NCBI GenBank assembly: GCA_008828725.1
Contig: MEHQ01004013.1
Location: 30,064-94,063 of the forward strand
Source of the DNA: Saccharina japonica
Lineage: Eukaryota > Sar > Phaeophyceae > Laminariales > Laminariaceae
DNA: 64,000 nucleotides
Direction of reading: 5' to 3'
Positions 1 to 11,085 of the stretch are shown here, one piece after another. The notes under the pieces were generated by a model. That model was not told the origin of the DNA, made no database searches, and worked only from the letters and a program-made list of their open reading frames with translations. A program made the position numbers and the translations under genes. The first letter of the stretch is position 1; each line of letters opens with the position of its first letter.

Positions 1-2512
1 GAAAAGAAAAATATGAGGAGCAAAACATTATGACCGTTTGAGTAAAACGCGAAAATATGAATCGACCGAAATTCAGTTTTTTTTTTTTTTCTGGAACCGC
101 CTTGAAGGCCTAGACAAATGCGCTCCGAATCATTTGTAAAATATTCAGGTCAAAAATCGTAAAACTGAGCGGCGAAAATTGATTTTGGTGTATCTCCTCG
201 CAATATCTTGAATTTGTATTGATGTATTATGCGCGCCGTATCTCTTGATAGAAAATGAATTAGACGAAGATGAGGATATCGATCGATTCCTTGTGCCCCA
301 AGAAATGTTCACACCAATATTAGCGTTATCCGCTTTCCATGTTTTTCTCGGTTTTGTATAAACTTCAGTATCCAGAAATGTCTGTACGCGACGCAAGTTT
401 TTCAAAATGACCTTCCTTAACGACATCGACTCGGATTCTAACACGGAAAATATCTTCAAATGCGCTACACACTTAGCAACGCGGTGGCAAAAGTTGGAGT
501 CAGAATATCCCCAGGTACCTGAAAAAACTCCGATTTAATAAAAATCTGTTTTATGGCCGGACCAGCCGGTAATTCCTGGCAGTAGCGCGTCACCCAGTAT
601 TCCTTCCAGAAGGTGCATTGGCTCTATATACGCCGCCGAAACGCGTATTATCGTGTCCCGGGAATACGTCTTCTTGAGTTGGGGCGGAATAGACGCGTTG
701 CGTAATGGTGGGCGGTAGAATGCTGCGTTTGCCGGTGCGAGTCTAGTACTATATGCCCAAAGGCTAATATCAACGTCGAAACAACATTTAACGTTGCAAC
801 ATACGATTCCCTTGTACCAACGAGAAAAAACAAGGCTCCTCGGGTCATCGCCACACGTGCGATATACGTTTCTCGTTTATGGTCTCGGTGTGTTTTCTGA
901 GTTGAGGGCCGTCAGTCGACGACAGCAAAACACCGCTGTCGCAAGCAGCGATTCGTTCGATGATGGAATACAGTGGATACTGACGCCATTAATCTACTGC
1001 ACAAAGTATACTGCTAGGGACTATCACTGCATATCCCCCTAAACGTGCTTGTTGTGAAGTGCAAAATGCCGACCAGCGCAGAGACGAAAGGGGACACGTA
1101 AACGTGCCAGTTTGCTAAACGAATGCTCAATGGAAAGTAGGAGAGATGCATCGCTGTACAACCATATGAAGCCAACGGTTAGCCGCCTCACCGCACAGAC
1201 CGTCCACCGCACTGTTGGTGCAAAGCCCGGCAGTACACGTACATCCTGCGGGCTCAAAACACACCTAAACAAAAATCGGAAGGGCGCGAAATGTGTGTTT
1301 TGTTAGTACTTTAGCCGTGTTGAATTATCCTGACACCATGAATCTGCGGTACAAACGTTCCACGTCATACCAACAAACACGGTCATGTACTGTTTAGCTG
1401 ATGATCGAAGGTGTCAACAATTTCCCCGCGAATATTATTCGTCCCTTGACGCATGTTTCTCGTTGAGAATGGTTGGCTTTAAGGTCTACACGTATTTCCC
1501 ACACCTGCGTGCATTGCTCATATCGGTATCTGGCATGCCTGAAAATAGTGGGACGTCGATGCTGTTGTCCAATCGAACAGCGGATACATCGATTTGCTTA
1601 TACAAAAGCGATAGCTGCGCGTCCAACCCAGTTGTGAGGCCGCTAAATTCACGCACCCGAACTTCTCCTAATATCTAGCGCGATCGGTTCAAGGGGTTGA
1701 CAAAACCTAAGGCAAGAAATATGTCAACTAATTTCTGTACGGGGCAATGTGACCGGGGAAAGTTTTCTGCACCGCGCTCAGAGAACGATACTAAACGTAT
1801 TTTGCCGACGTAGCCATGCTGATAAACACAACTGCGGATATACTTAGAACTGAAGAATTCATACATTTCCTAACCCAACTGGCTGAACTACTAAACGACG
1901 AAGAAATACATGAGACCGCGCTGTCGAAGAGTTTTCGGTTACTCACATTGCCATCTGTAGGAAGGCCAACGAAATTGGCGCACGCCACTTCGCCACCCCA
2001 AATTTGAAAACATTGCCCTACATCAGCTTCCGTCGCACATCCGACGGTAACGTGTAGCGCAGAGTAGAAGCACTGCCTCCCCACCGTTTAGGGCGCACCG
2101 GAAGGTACACAACGTGCGTGCACAAGGCGTATAAGTTAGACGCTGATTTTGGTCAGGGGTTACAGGCGAAAAGGCGAATTATAACGTGGGCGGGTGCGAT
2201 GGTACACATCAAGGAGGTTCGACGGCAAATTAGTGGACACCCCTTTTGTCATCAACGTCGTCCGAGCCCCGAATCCAAGCACGACGGTTGCACGACGCAC
2301 TCACTTCAGCGTTACTGTCTTGTAGAGTGCATGTCTCCAGTTGCCCTTGGGTTTTGTGAACAGCGCAAAGAACCAAAATAGACCCCACAGCAGCACGTCG
2401 GACGGCCATGGTGTTATGTCTTCGTTCACGCTTGATCTCACTCCACAGAAGGCACTGGCGAAAACGCGCAAGAGAAGCGTGGTTCAAACATGGCCGTGTT
2501 TGACTTGATTAG
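1..2512. other. no recognisable gene
   Basis: I recognise no gene or repeat family in this stretch. It holds a 14-base T run at 77-90 and several reading frames of 60-104 codons. The longest is 145-459 on the minus strand, serine-rich in the middle, with no motif I know. Open frames of this size are expected by chance at this base composition, and none is supported by a second copy in the window. Confidence 0.5.
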
Positions 2513-2708
2513 TATCGCGCACAGGGTTTAGCAGTCCCAACGTGCAACGGTTTTCATCGAATTTTGCTCACTCACGCTCTCGCGTATTCCGCTAGTCAAC
2601 CATATTTTGTGCGGGAAAAAGTCCCTACGAGCATGCACTCGGGGAGTCTTGAACTCACGACTTGTAACATAGACGGGATACACCTGTCATTTTACCGGGG
2701 TCGCCGGC
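2513..2708 (-). mobile_element. tRNA-derived SINE, head and body, 3' truncated
   Basis: Minus-strand copy of a SINE family found nine times in the window. The tRNA-like head lies at the high-coordinate end (GTCGCCGG, then a degraded A-box region, then a B-box-like segment near 2650-2660), followed by the body with CGAGAGCGTGAGTGAGC. The family's 3' part (GTGACCCCGGATCTGAGT and A-rich tail) is missing, so this copy is truncated. It aligns with 9966-10291 and 56803-57132, which are complete. The head is the most diverged of the three, so this is probably an older copy. Confidence 0.7.
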
Positions 2709-3446
2709 AATTCCTGGCTCGGTGTTAGGCACGCCTTTCATTTACAGCCCTTTATGACCAACGTCAACTTTTCAATGCGACTAAAAATGATGTTACTGCC
2801 GCGGCAACCCAACCCTCGTTTCGCACATCACCCGAAGGCTACGATACATCGCAAGTTACTTTTTTTCCACACAGAAGTCCGAGCCAATAGTCCATCTTCA
2901 ACCGCGAAGTGCCCAATATGGACTCACATGTTTAGGGAAAAACCAAAGCTGAAAAGGATGCTCAACATGGTTTTCAGTAGTTACCAAGTAAGTAGTTTTT
3001 GACTAGTCGATCCGCCCCTGTGGATGAAGGGCTGTATAATAGACATCGTCGCAAAGAAACGCGAACAACGTTTTACATGGCTACATTTCCACAGCAGGGT
3101 GGGGATCAACAGCATATTTACCGCAGGGTAGACTTCAGGCTCAGGCCTGAAGAATCAAATATATTGCCTGAATGAAATGTTAAGTGTTTGAGGGACAGCA
3201 AACGTACGGACCTGGTAATTGGTTATGCAAACAAAATGTACCTATACACACACTCCCCTTTCTTTTTGCCTTCTTGAAAATAAAGTAAAGTAATTGGGAA
3301 GAAGTTGATAATATATTCATAAAAGGTAGGTTGTTCGTGGTATGGGGGGGTACAATTAATTAATTTAGCGAAAGAGGGAAAATAATATGGTATGGCCTGT
3401 TGTGAGTGGTAAACGGGATGTAGATGCTCCTGAATGTAAGTATATA
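2709..3446. other. no recognisable gene
   Basis: AT-rich DNA with short chance frames only. A frame at 2754-3002 (+) is near a short match (ATATGGACTCACA) to 9578-9590, which suggests a very degraded shared repeat. Nothing else can be supported. Confidence 0.4.
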
Positions 3447-3525
3447 TCAATATATCCCTAAAATAAAAGAACGTTTTTGTACTATTAGTGACAAACAAAT
3501 GTCCCTATAGTTGGGGACAGAGTGG
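3447..3525. mobile_element. degenerate Stowaway-like MITE
   Basis: The right end reads GGGGACAGAGTGG, and the left part reads CCCTAAAATAAAAGAACG. Both resemble the ends of the clean 83 bp MITE at 33100-33182, whose ends are CCRCTCYGTCCCGAAATATA. The left end has lost its outer bases, so the border is approximate. These termini are typical of Tc1/mariner-derived Stowaway-type MITEs. Confidence 0.45.
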
Positions 3526-3574
3526 TGACAAATATGAAATCGTTATTTGAATAAAGATTCATGGACAATGATAC

Positions 3575-3815
3575 TACAGGATTTAACAGGTCGTCACAGT
3601 ACCAGTCCCTTCCGGGTAACGGTCATTTTGTTTTCTTGTACCCTTAGGACTGGTCGTACTCATTCCTTGCTATTATCCCAGGTACCCTGGGGACTGGTGG
3701 CATTCAGAACTTTCCAGTCTCGACGTACCCCGAAAAATGGTAAGACTCAGTCCTTCCGCCCCCCCCAGGCGCCCTATTTAAATACTGGTGGGACTCGATG
3801 GACACTACGTACCAG
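3575..3815. repeat. degenerate GGACTGG minisatellite
   Basis: The words GGACTGG or its complement CCAGTCC recur at irregular spacing of roughly 45-60 bases, often with GTACCC beside them. The units are too diverged to define a clean period. It looks like an old minisatellite, not coding DNA. Confidence 0.35.
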
Positions 3816-5072
3816 GTTTACACTATACTCGTAACTGTGTACACCAACAGGTATGAACTACTGCTGTGTACCTGGTACACGTTTCTTCGCTGTTGATCTG
3901 TATAGACTCCACACTCTACACTATATACATCCCGTATAGAAGTAGCACTGCTCAAATACACTACAGAAGTATGCATACATCCAGTCAGTGTTTTATAGGC
4001 TGGGCGGGGAAAAAAAATACGCCAAAAAAATGTCCACAGCGTTAGTTATGCAAATTTTGCGGTATGTGCAAATCTTCTAGTAAATGCAGCTTCGTACAGC
4101 ATAGGGATATACAGCAACACATACACTTCTAGATCGAGACACCCGCTCCCGCGCCGTCTAATCAATAGGGCAAGGGGAGGAATTGCCCTGACAAACATAT
4201 TTGTCAGGATAGAGAGAATGTACTGCAAATGCAAGTAACAATTATTTCCGTCGCGAATCTATGATGTGATCCAGGTGGTCCGTCGATTAAGTAACAGCCA
4301 GCCAGCAAGGTACTATGCATTTGTTTTGCGAGGTGGTCATGCCGCTGCCCATATGAAGAGAAGGGCATAAGTCATCATAGGCTGGACGATCATGCTGCTC
4401 AAACGGCGCGTGAAAGGGGCACTGCGCAACACGCCGCAGCAAGACTTGGAATAGACGGCATCGCAGGTATCTGCTCTAAGTACGTACGCTGTAGTACAGC
4501 AGCAGCGATACGAGTTTTTTTTTACTCGCAGGCACCAGTTCCACGCGGCGTCTTCACTGCTACAGTTATGCTGTATAATTAACAGTACGTTTACACACAG
4601 AAGTATTCGTAATGCCTGCTCGTAGTACCTTCTGTTGTGTGAAATTTCAATATGCGTTGATGAATTACGCCGTACCTATCAGGTACCAGGGTATATAAAC
4701 TCAGTAACATCAGTTTTTCGGTTTTGTCATACGCAGCACACTACGAGTACTGTATGCCGTATAGCCAAGATCAGGCCTCAGCTCCTGTCTTGTTGTTGTC
4801 TTAAATAGCAGCGATCAATTCGGCGTGTGATTTGTCGCCCTCAAAAGCTGAGGCTGGGCTGGGCAGCAGCGATCGCCAGTGGACTCATCACCCACGACAA
4901 TTAATACAACTCGATGCCCAATCGAGGAGAGGCGAGACGCTTTGTTTCCATAACTTACGTATGACCAGCTATATCGCATTGATTGACTCGTGCGGTTGTG
5001 TTCTCGTTCCCTGTACCTCAGCACTTCACTTTCGTTGTACCCCTTAATTCGCGTTAATTTTGTTTTGATTTT
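3816..5072. other. no recognisable gene
   Basis: Mixed sequence with short chance frames. I see no repeat shared with the rest of the window and no coding signature. Confidence 0.4.
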
Positions 5073-5119
5073 TCCAAGGTCAGGTTCTGTAGGGTAACTA
5101 CAGAACAATACGCGGGGTA

Positions 5120-5480
5120 TTTACCCGGGAAATACCCTACAGAGATCTTGTGTGAGTTCTGTAAAGGTTTTATACCCGTACCCGGAACTTCTGTAAGTTC
5201 TGTACGACCTTCATACCCTTCAGAGGACTTCTGTAAGTTCTGTACTCCGCGTTTCCCAATAGCCGGGGTACCGGTAAACCGTGTTTGTACCTTCCCGGAA
5301 CTTCTGTGAGTTCTGTACGCCCGTGCCACAATACCCGGAACTTCTGTGAGTTCTGTAAGGGTTTTATACCCTAACCCGGAACTTCTGTAAGTTCTGTAAG
5401 ACATCCATACCCGTACCCGGAACTTCTGTAAGTTCTGTAACACCTTGGGCACAATACCCCGGGCAAGGGTATTCCCTCGG
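5120..5480 (+). repeat. GAACTTCTGTRAGTTC minisatellite, array 1
   Basis: Units of about 45-65 bases each contain CCCGGAACTTCTGTRAGTTC followed by TGTA and a variable CGMCC or AGG tail with ATACCC. The core is itself an inverted repeat (GAACTT, CTGT loop, AAGTTC), so each unit can form a short hairpin. Translation of the array gives spurious 'TELTEVPG'-type repeating peptides on the minus strand, which should not be taken for a protein. Confidence 0.85.
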
Positions 5481-6064
5481 CACAATACCCTGTGTGCCGG
5501 TACAGATCAGGGTATCGTTGAGGATGTCAGGAGACGGTCAGTCGAGGGAAAATGGGCATCGGTCAAGGGTGTGGATTTGAGTGTTCCACACTAAAGTCTA
5601 GTATTTTGGGGGCTGTCAAGGATTAAAAAACAAAATTGCCGTCAGTCAAGGGGTGAAAGTGCCGTGTCCTGACATCTTTTGAGGAGTGATGTTATGCATT
5701 CTGACGCCATGTCTCATCAATGACACACACCAAAAACGAAAATATGAAATTTAAAAAACATTGTACAACCCACCTCGCTCACAACCACACATAAACCGAG
5801 CACACAAGTACGTGGATTTTGATTTGGGGGGTAAATCTATGATCGCGGAAGTCATTCCCATGAAGTTGGAACGGTCCTTACCGTGAAAATCGTGAAAGAC
5901 AGATATGACAGAAATTAGCTACAACGGTACATGCATGGTATATACGCGTTAGTACCGGTACAGTGTGTCATGTTTGAACTACACCCATCGCAGTATTTCG
6001 AAATGCATTTTATGTATAATTTTTTAGGAGTACTTTTGCATTTTTTTCGCCCCTTGAGGTGGGT

Positions 6065-6670
6065 ATTTACCAGGGTATCACCGGAACTTCTGTAAGTTCT
6101 GTACGCCCGTGCCTCAATCAGAACTTCTGTCAGTTCTGTACGCCCGGGCCACAATCGGAATTTCTGTGAGTTTTGTGCGACCGGGCACTTCTGTAAGTTC
6201 TGCACGCCCGTATCACAATACCCGGAATTTCTGTGAGTTCTGTGCGACCTTCATACCCATACCCGGAACTTCTGTAAGTTATGTGCTACCGAGCCGCAAT
6301 ACCCGGGGTACCTGTACAACGTGTTTATACCTGCCTGGAACTTCTGTGAGTTCTGTACGCCCGTGCCACATGAGTTATGTACGCCCGAGCCGCAATACCC
6401 GGAACTTCTGTGAGTTCTGTGAGGGTTTTATACCCTAACCCGGAACTTCTGTAAGTTCTGTACGACCTTCATACCCTACTGAGAACTTCTGTAAGTTATG
6501 TACTCCCTGTTTCACAATACCCGGGGTACCGGTACAACGTGTTTTTACCTGCCCGGAACTTCTGTGGGTTCTGTATGCCCGAGCCGCAATACCCGGAACT
6601 TCTTCGAGTTCTGCAAGGGTTCTATACCCTAACCCGGAGCTTCTGTAATTATGTAAGACACCCATACCCT
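6065..6670 (+). repeat. GAACTTCTGTRAGTTC minisatellite, array 2
   Basis: About a dozen units of the same minisatellite as 5120-5480, in the same orientation, with variants ending TATG instead of TCTG. Unit length is irregular because ATACCC/GGGTACC spacers differ. It lies next to the right terminal repeat of the 5073-6709 element. Confidence 0.85.
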
Positions 6671-6798
6671 GACCCTAAATCCTCAAACCCTACAGAACCT
6701 GACCTTGGAGTTTTCTCTGTCCCAGTCTGTGACCCAAGGGTACGCGCGAATCTGAATCCCAGACACCCTACTACCCCTCCCATCCCCTATATTGGAGT

Positions 6799-6990
6799 GG
6801 AAAACCGGACCGTTGTGATCCCAGGAAACAATAGGTCTACTGTTTTTTTAAGACCCACCAGCCCCCCCCCCCCCTCACCAGCGAAAACAAAATAGGGGGT
6901 TTCTTAAACCAAGTGAAAACATAAAAAACGAAAAAAATAACGATTTTCGCTCATTTCGTCCCGTGATCACAGCGATCCGGTTTGGTTTCA
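6799..6990. mobile_element. poly(C)-cored MITE, family C
   Basis: The left arm contains AACCGGACCGTTGTGATC; the right arm, read in reverse complement, contains AACCGGATCGCTGTGATC. The arms are about 30 bases and imperfect, separated by about 130 bases that include a run of 13 C at about 6860. The same layout, with a GTGATC-type motif in each arm and a C run between, occurs at 20339-20559 and, degraded, at 17150-17310. Confidence 0.55.
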
Positions 6991-7009
6991 CCCTGGCCTT
7001 GCTAAGAGT

Positions 7010-7570
7010 ATGGTGTCGTTTTCTCTTTTGTTATATAACTGTTATCACGCAATTCGTATTATAGTACGAGTATGTAGAATGCATAGATACCAAACAGAAG
7101 CTCCGGAATTACCAATCTTATTGCTAAACAATTTCGAGTCGCGATGCACACAACGCACAACTAACTGCCCTCTCTTTCTGACACAAAGCCCTCGCCACCT
7201 TCTATTAATACAGACCATAACGAACTACTGTGGTAGCTATACGTTGGTCGGGAGCGGGTCTGAGCATTATTTTGAACTGGAGCTATGGCGTGTTTTACCA
7301 GGAGTACCCACGTTGCTATGTTGGTACGTTGCGGGACGTTGTGGCGAAACCACAATCCTTGCAAGTTGGCGGGACGGGTACAACTTACACCGCAACGTAC
7401 CCAAGTACACCTCGATTGTGAGACGTCTTGTCTTAAACTGTGGACAATGTGTGGCAGGTGGAATGTTCGCGCCGGGTTCCTGGCTGTTCTTGCAACGCTC
7501 GAAAAAACTATATTTTCTAACGCATTTACATTATATAATGGAAGTGTGTGCTGTAGCCTATTTCGTGTAA
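7010..7570 (+). other. long open frame, probably not a gene
   Basis: This frame is open for 186 codons, and overlapping minus-strand and +1 frames are also long. The predicted peptide is rich in Leu, Cys, Tyr and His, with no domain I recognise and no sign of codon preference. A short stretch inside it (7248-7308) is shared with 60215-60280 and 61730-61790, which marks it as a dispersed repeat. I judge it most likely a chance frame. Confidence 0.15.
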
Positions 7571-8619
7571 ATATACTGACGAAAAAAGTAAAGGGACTTC
7601 GTAGCAATCTGCTGTGCAAGTTATATCTACTATATACATACCTGGTATATAAATAGTTCAGTTTGTTTTTTCCAATTTATACTTAGACTATTAATAAGTA
7701 TATCGCAAACAGAAACATTGATGGAAAAACCCAAAATCCCTCGGCTGCTTAGGAAGCGGCATGCTCCGAAGTCTCATCATTTTAGCTCAAGTGCACGAAA
7801 TGTTTTAGGTGGCCTATTTTATAAAGAGGATACGTTTGGAGTGTTTAAAGTTTAGGTTTGTTATGTACAAGGACGACACGTTCGCAAAATGTGTCGTGTT
7901 TTCGCGCGTATAGCAAAACGCCGAGGGACACCAGAAAAGATCACATATACGTGTATATAAACAAAAATAACAACACCCTACTGACAATACACTAAACAAC
8001 TATTTTTTACGAGTACCTTGTAGTTCTGCGCGTCATCGTGTCCACGTTGTTGTTTTCGCGCATTTCGAATTATTTCTCTTCGTTTGTTTTTATATGTCGT
8101 ATGATATGTATCGTCTGTTTTCCTGATTACTTTTCCTACTTATATATAACTTCTTCGTATTTTTCTCTTATTTCCGCATGTGTATCGTGCTATTTGCTTT
8201 GTTGTCGTTTTGTTTAACGGTTTAGTTTCTCGATTTATTTTCGATGACCGTCAAATTGTACTACTATTAATATAAAAAACTGCAACCGTTAACCAAACGA
8301 AATACATACTCGTAGGACTCTGGGATGGCGCGTCCCGGGGGACTTGTTGTGTAGATTTAGGTTGTGATCCGTTCATTGATCTTATTCCGGGGACGTTGCG
8401 AATGTGTTACGTTGGCCCAATGACTAACCGTGAGATTTGTGGCTCAAATTAGTTTTTTTCAAGTAAACTAGAGTACGCTCGCAGGAAACCCCAGTGGCCA
8501 CCTGTTTAAAAGTATGGTATTTTTGTACCAGAAAAAGTATTGCTGCTGTAAACAAGGCGAACCTCGTCCATTCCGAACGACTCGAGTTTCTTATGTTTCT
8601 TGTTTTGTCGAAGGGGCTC
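7571..8619. other. AT-rich intergenic DNA
   Basis: No gene is recognisable. The segment at about 8510-8560 (ending AGAAAAAGTATTGCTGCTGT) is repeated at 61798-61832, and GGGGACGTTGCG at about 8389-8402 matches one arm of a perfect hairpin at 24926-24957. These are traces of dispersed repeats. Confidence 0.4.
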
Positions 8620-8790
8620 CGTGAAAAACAAGCGATGAAAAAGGCAGGCTGAGATTTATACGAAGAATGTAGAATTTCGGCAGTCAGTCCATAAAATTTT
8701 GAAGAGGGTGGTGTACATGTATTAGACCTATTGTAAAAACTAAAATCCAGCCTGGAGCAGCTTTTCTGTTTATTACTTCAAAGAAAGTGT
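8620..8790. mobile_element. degraded 175 bp-type MITE
   Basis: The segment holds AAATCCAGCCTGGAGCAG followed by TTTCTGTTTATTAC, close to the right half of the MITE at 52709-52883 (AAATCCAGCCTGGACCAG, then TTTATGTTTCTTATTAC). It also holds GGCAGGCTGAGATTTATA as a possible left half. Ends and target duplication are not recognisable, so this is an old copy with approximate borders. Confidence 0.35.
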
Positions 8791-8869
8791 CTACAGCAGT
8801 ACGACGACCAATTGCAAGTCGTACGAGGTGTTATGGTAGGTAACGTTTAACGTTCCGCTGGATAAAACC

Positions 8870-9340
8870 ACTCAATCAACTAACTCACGCGTCAGGCGCT
8901 TTTTCGGCCGTGGAAGTGAATTGCCATATCCTTATACTTGCGCGAACATTAAGAAATAAAAACTACGTCGGATTGCAAGATCAAACCCATCTAACACTGT
9001 CCATCAGCTCACCTGACCCAAAGCGTTCGGGATTGATATATAGGGCAGTCGTGGCGAACAAGTTGGGCGAGGAGGAAATGTCAGCCGTTACGAAGGTATT
9101 GATGGCGCCGGGTAAAGTGTTGGCCTTAGAACACGGTGAAGAGGGCAAGGTTACCCTGCTTTTTGTCTCGATCGTTGCTGCTGCCAGTGAGTCAGACTGT
9201 GAGCCTATCCTATATTGGGTAGATAAGTGGCGGTGGTAGGGTGGTGCTGGTATGACCGAGATGGGCGAGCGCTGCATGAGTGTGGGCGTGACGGCGTTGA
9301 CACGTACGTGCAGACGAAAAATAATAGTTACCTTTCGGGT
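8870..9340 (+). repeat. dispersed repeat Q, copy 1
   Basis: This aligns in direct orientation with 21460-21920. Shared blocks include TAACTCACGCGT, TGTCCATCAGCT, CTCGATCGTTGCT with GCCAGTGAGTCAGA, and GGTATGACCGAGATG. Spacing between blocks differs by up to tens of bases. A 109-codon frame at 8910-9239 is not kept open in the other copy, so I treat the unit as non-coding. Its class is unknown. Confidence 0.6.
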
Positions 9341-9965
9341 GGTGTGGACAGGGGCCGAAAGTGAATCTATGGAAATGAATTGTCGGCGACGTTATTTCTA
9401 TACGGCGGTGTTCTGTGACGATGTTGACCCGTGTGTGCCCATCCTCGTGTTATCTGTGCCGACAAGAGTATATGGCAAAAAAATATACATCCAGCAGCAC
9501 GACGACCTGTTTCCGGTGTAAAACGGAAGTTCGTTCCAATGTTGCTTTCGCACCCATTTTTGCAAACAATCCGTACATATGGACTCACACATTCATTCAT
9601 TGACCGCATTGTTCTTGAGTCTGCGGCACATACATACGCAGAAATCAAAAGCTTCCAAAAACGAGATGAAATCCAGACACGTACGGGGTGGTCTCGATAA
9701 AAAATTGGAAACGAAACTCCGAACCAACTGCCCAGCAGACGAGGGGGGTTCTTGGGGTGAATATTCCTGTAGGCATCACGAAACGATCTATATCCTCACC
9801 ATCGAAACCAAGAAATGGTGAGTCCGAAGTATCCGCGAGGCACTAAAAAAAGTAAAAACAGCCCGACGAGGGACAAAACATCATGATCTCCCACCCTGTC
9901 CCACCCCACATGAACGGTTTGTTAAACATCTTATTTCAACACATAATATACATATATATATATTT
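9341..9965. other. no recognisable gene
   Basis: Several overlapping frames of 62-93 codons occur on both strands at 9367-9700, with no motif. The 3' end runs into an AT dinucleotide tract (about 9946-9964) that forms the tail of the neighbouring minus-strand SINE. Confidence 0.35.
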
Positions 9966-10291
9966 ATTTTTTTCCCATCCCATTTATTATCTTCGCACTT
10001 CCGTCTCTCTCTCCCTAGTCGTAACTCAGATCCGGGCCCACAAAGTAGGCTCCTCTCCCTCCTCCCCCACTACGGTTCTTGCCTTGATTTTTATCGCGCG
10101 GAGGGTTCAGCCTTCACAACGCTCGTCGAATTTCATCGAATTTTGCTAACTCACGCTCTCGCGCTTTCTGCTAGTCAAGATTGTTTTTTGCTAGAAAAAG
10201 TGCCCAAGAGCATGCACTCGGCGGGGCTCGAACTCGCTTTCTTGACGCTTACAGGCTTCGTGGTTACCTGCTAGCCCACCGTGGCGACCGG
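9966..10291 (-). mobile_element. complete tRNA-derived SINE
   Basis: Read on the minus strand it starts CCGGTCGCCACGGTGGGCTA (A-box region), then AGCAGGTAACCACGAAGC, a B-box-like GCGAGTTCGAGCC, a body with AGCGCGAGAGCGTGAGTTAG, then GTAGTGGGGGAGGAGGGAGA, GTGACCCCGGATCTGAGTT-like sequence, a purine-rich segment, and an A/T-rich tail. It is a full-length relative of 56803-57132. RNA polymerase III promoter boxes in the head explain its spread. It depends on a LINE for reverse transcription; which one is not shown here, because its tail lacks the AAC motif of LINE-A. Confidence 0.8.
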
Positions 10292-10317
10292 ATATTATTT
10301 GAATCGCATTCTTCGTC

Positions 10318-10710
10318 AATACCTTTAAAGGGGCACATTGGAGTAATATTTTTTTGTTGTTCCGACTTTTGAACAGAGAAAGTCAACCGAATTTTGCTTG
10401 AAACAACTTTATTTATACTACTGCCTTCAAAATCGTTTTGGTATACTCTAAGGTCTAAGGGAGTTCCACACGATTATTCAGATACATATTTGCAAAATGG
10501 ATTGAGAAAAAACTGTCGTGGTGAGATATTCTCGGCCGGACCAGATCGTAGGTACCAGTTGTAGGCGAAGGTACTTGTTATGGGAGGTTTTGTGACGTTT
10601 GAGCCAACCATTATTTAATACGCCATACGTGTCTATTTGGCAGAATATGAAAATGCATACGTGGTATTTACAGTAGTAGGTACGAGGTTTGGGTCTGGCC
10701 ATCTTTATGT
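10318..10710 (+). repeat. dispersed repeat R, copy a
   Basis: This is one of at least five copies of a ~450 bp interspersed sequence, all on the plus strand. Landmarks in order are AAAGGGGCACATT, ACTTTTGAACRGA, CTGCCTTCAAAATCGTTT, a segment near GGCCGGACCAG, ACCAGTTGTAGGCGAAG, GACGTTTGAGCCAACCATTA, and CGCCATACGTGTCTATTT. There is no coding capacity. The family could be the 3' part of a LINE or a non-autonomous element; no terminal structure is visible. Confidence 0.65.
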
Positions 10711-10879
10711 AGTTCAGTTTAAATTATTTTCTCTCTATCGTATGTCTTCTTTCTTGCTTTAGCGTTGTTTCTCTCCCTTTGGTTTATTTGCTCACCGCGG
10801 TCCAATGCCAGTGTCTTCGTCTTCTTTGTGTTGCTTAGCCCGCGCGGCAGTTATCTGTTAGAATAAAAACATAAATATT
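10711..10879. other. AT-rich spacer
   Basis: This is a pyrimidine-rich spacer between repeat R and the TACTCSGAGTA minisatellite. Nothing else is visible. Confidence 0.4.
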
Positions 10880-11045
10880 ACTCGGAGTACTCCGAGTATC
10901 GAGAGTATTGGACACCGAAATACTGCGAGTACACAAAGTAACTGTGGAGTATTTTTTTCTCGAGAATACTTTAACTATAGTCCGAGATAATGGGAGCATC
11001 TGTGAATTTCGAAATGCTATTAACGCCAGTCACGAACACGGGCCC
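10880..11045. repeat. palindromic TACTCSGAGTA minisatellite, array 1
   Basis: Starts TTACTCGGAGTACTCCGAGT and continues with degenerate copies such as ATACTGCGAGTAC. The end section (GAGATAATGGGAGCATCTGT, then GAAATGCTATTAACGCCAG) is found in reverse complement at 23675-23735, so the array belongs to a defined element with non-repetitive flanks, not to a free simple repeat. The core 11-mer is a perfect palindrome apart from its central base. Confidence 0.75.
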
Positions 11046-11085
11046 AGACACCCCCTCCTCCGCCGCTCGTTATCGAAGCAGCTGG

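Larger units (their letters stand above)
5073..6709. mobile_element. TIR element carrying two minisatellite arrays
   Basis: The left end TCCAAGGTCAGGTTCTGTAG is repeated as its reverse complement at the right end (CTACAGAACCTGACCTTGGA), giving 23 bp terminal inverted repeats about 1.64 kb apart. Between them lie two arrays of the GAACTTCTGTRAGTTC minisatellite (about 5120-5480 and 6065-6670) in the same orientation, and a unique AT-rich middle (about 5485-6060) with no transposase-like frame. I could not find a clear target duplication. A relative without good ends lies at 52960-53450. It is probably a non-autonomous DNA transposon whose subterminal repeats have expanded. Confidence 0.65.

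Noticed and set aside
5120-6670. Minisatellite arrays as CRISPR
   Set aside because: Units vary in length, repeats are not identical, spacers are themselves repetitive, and the context is eukaryotic transposons with no cas genes.
7010-7656. A gene at 7.0-7.6 kb
   Set aside because: Three long frames overlap with no motif, and part of the sequence is a dispersed repeat found at 60.2 and 61.7 kb without the frame.
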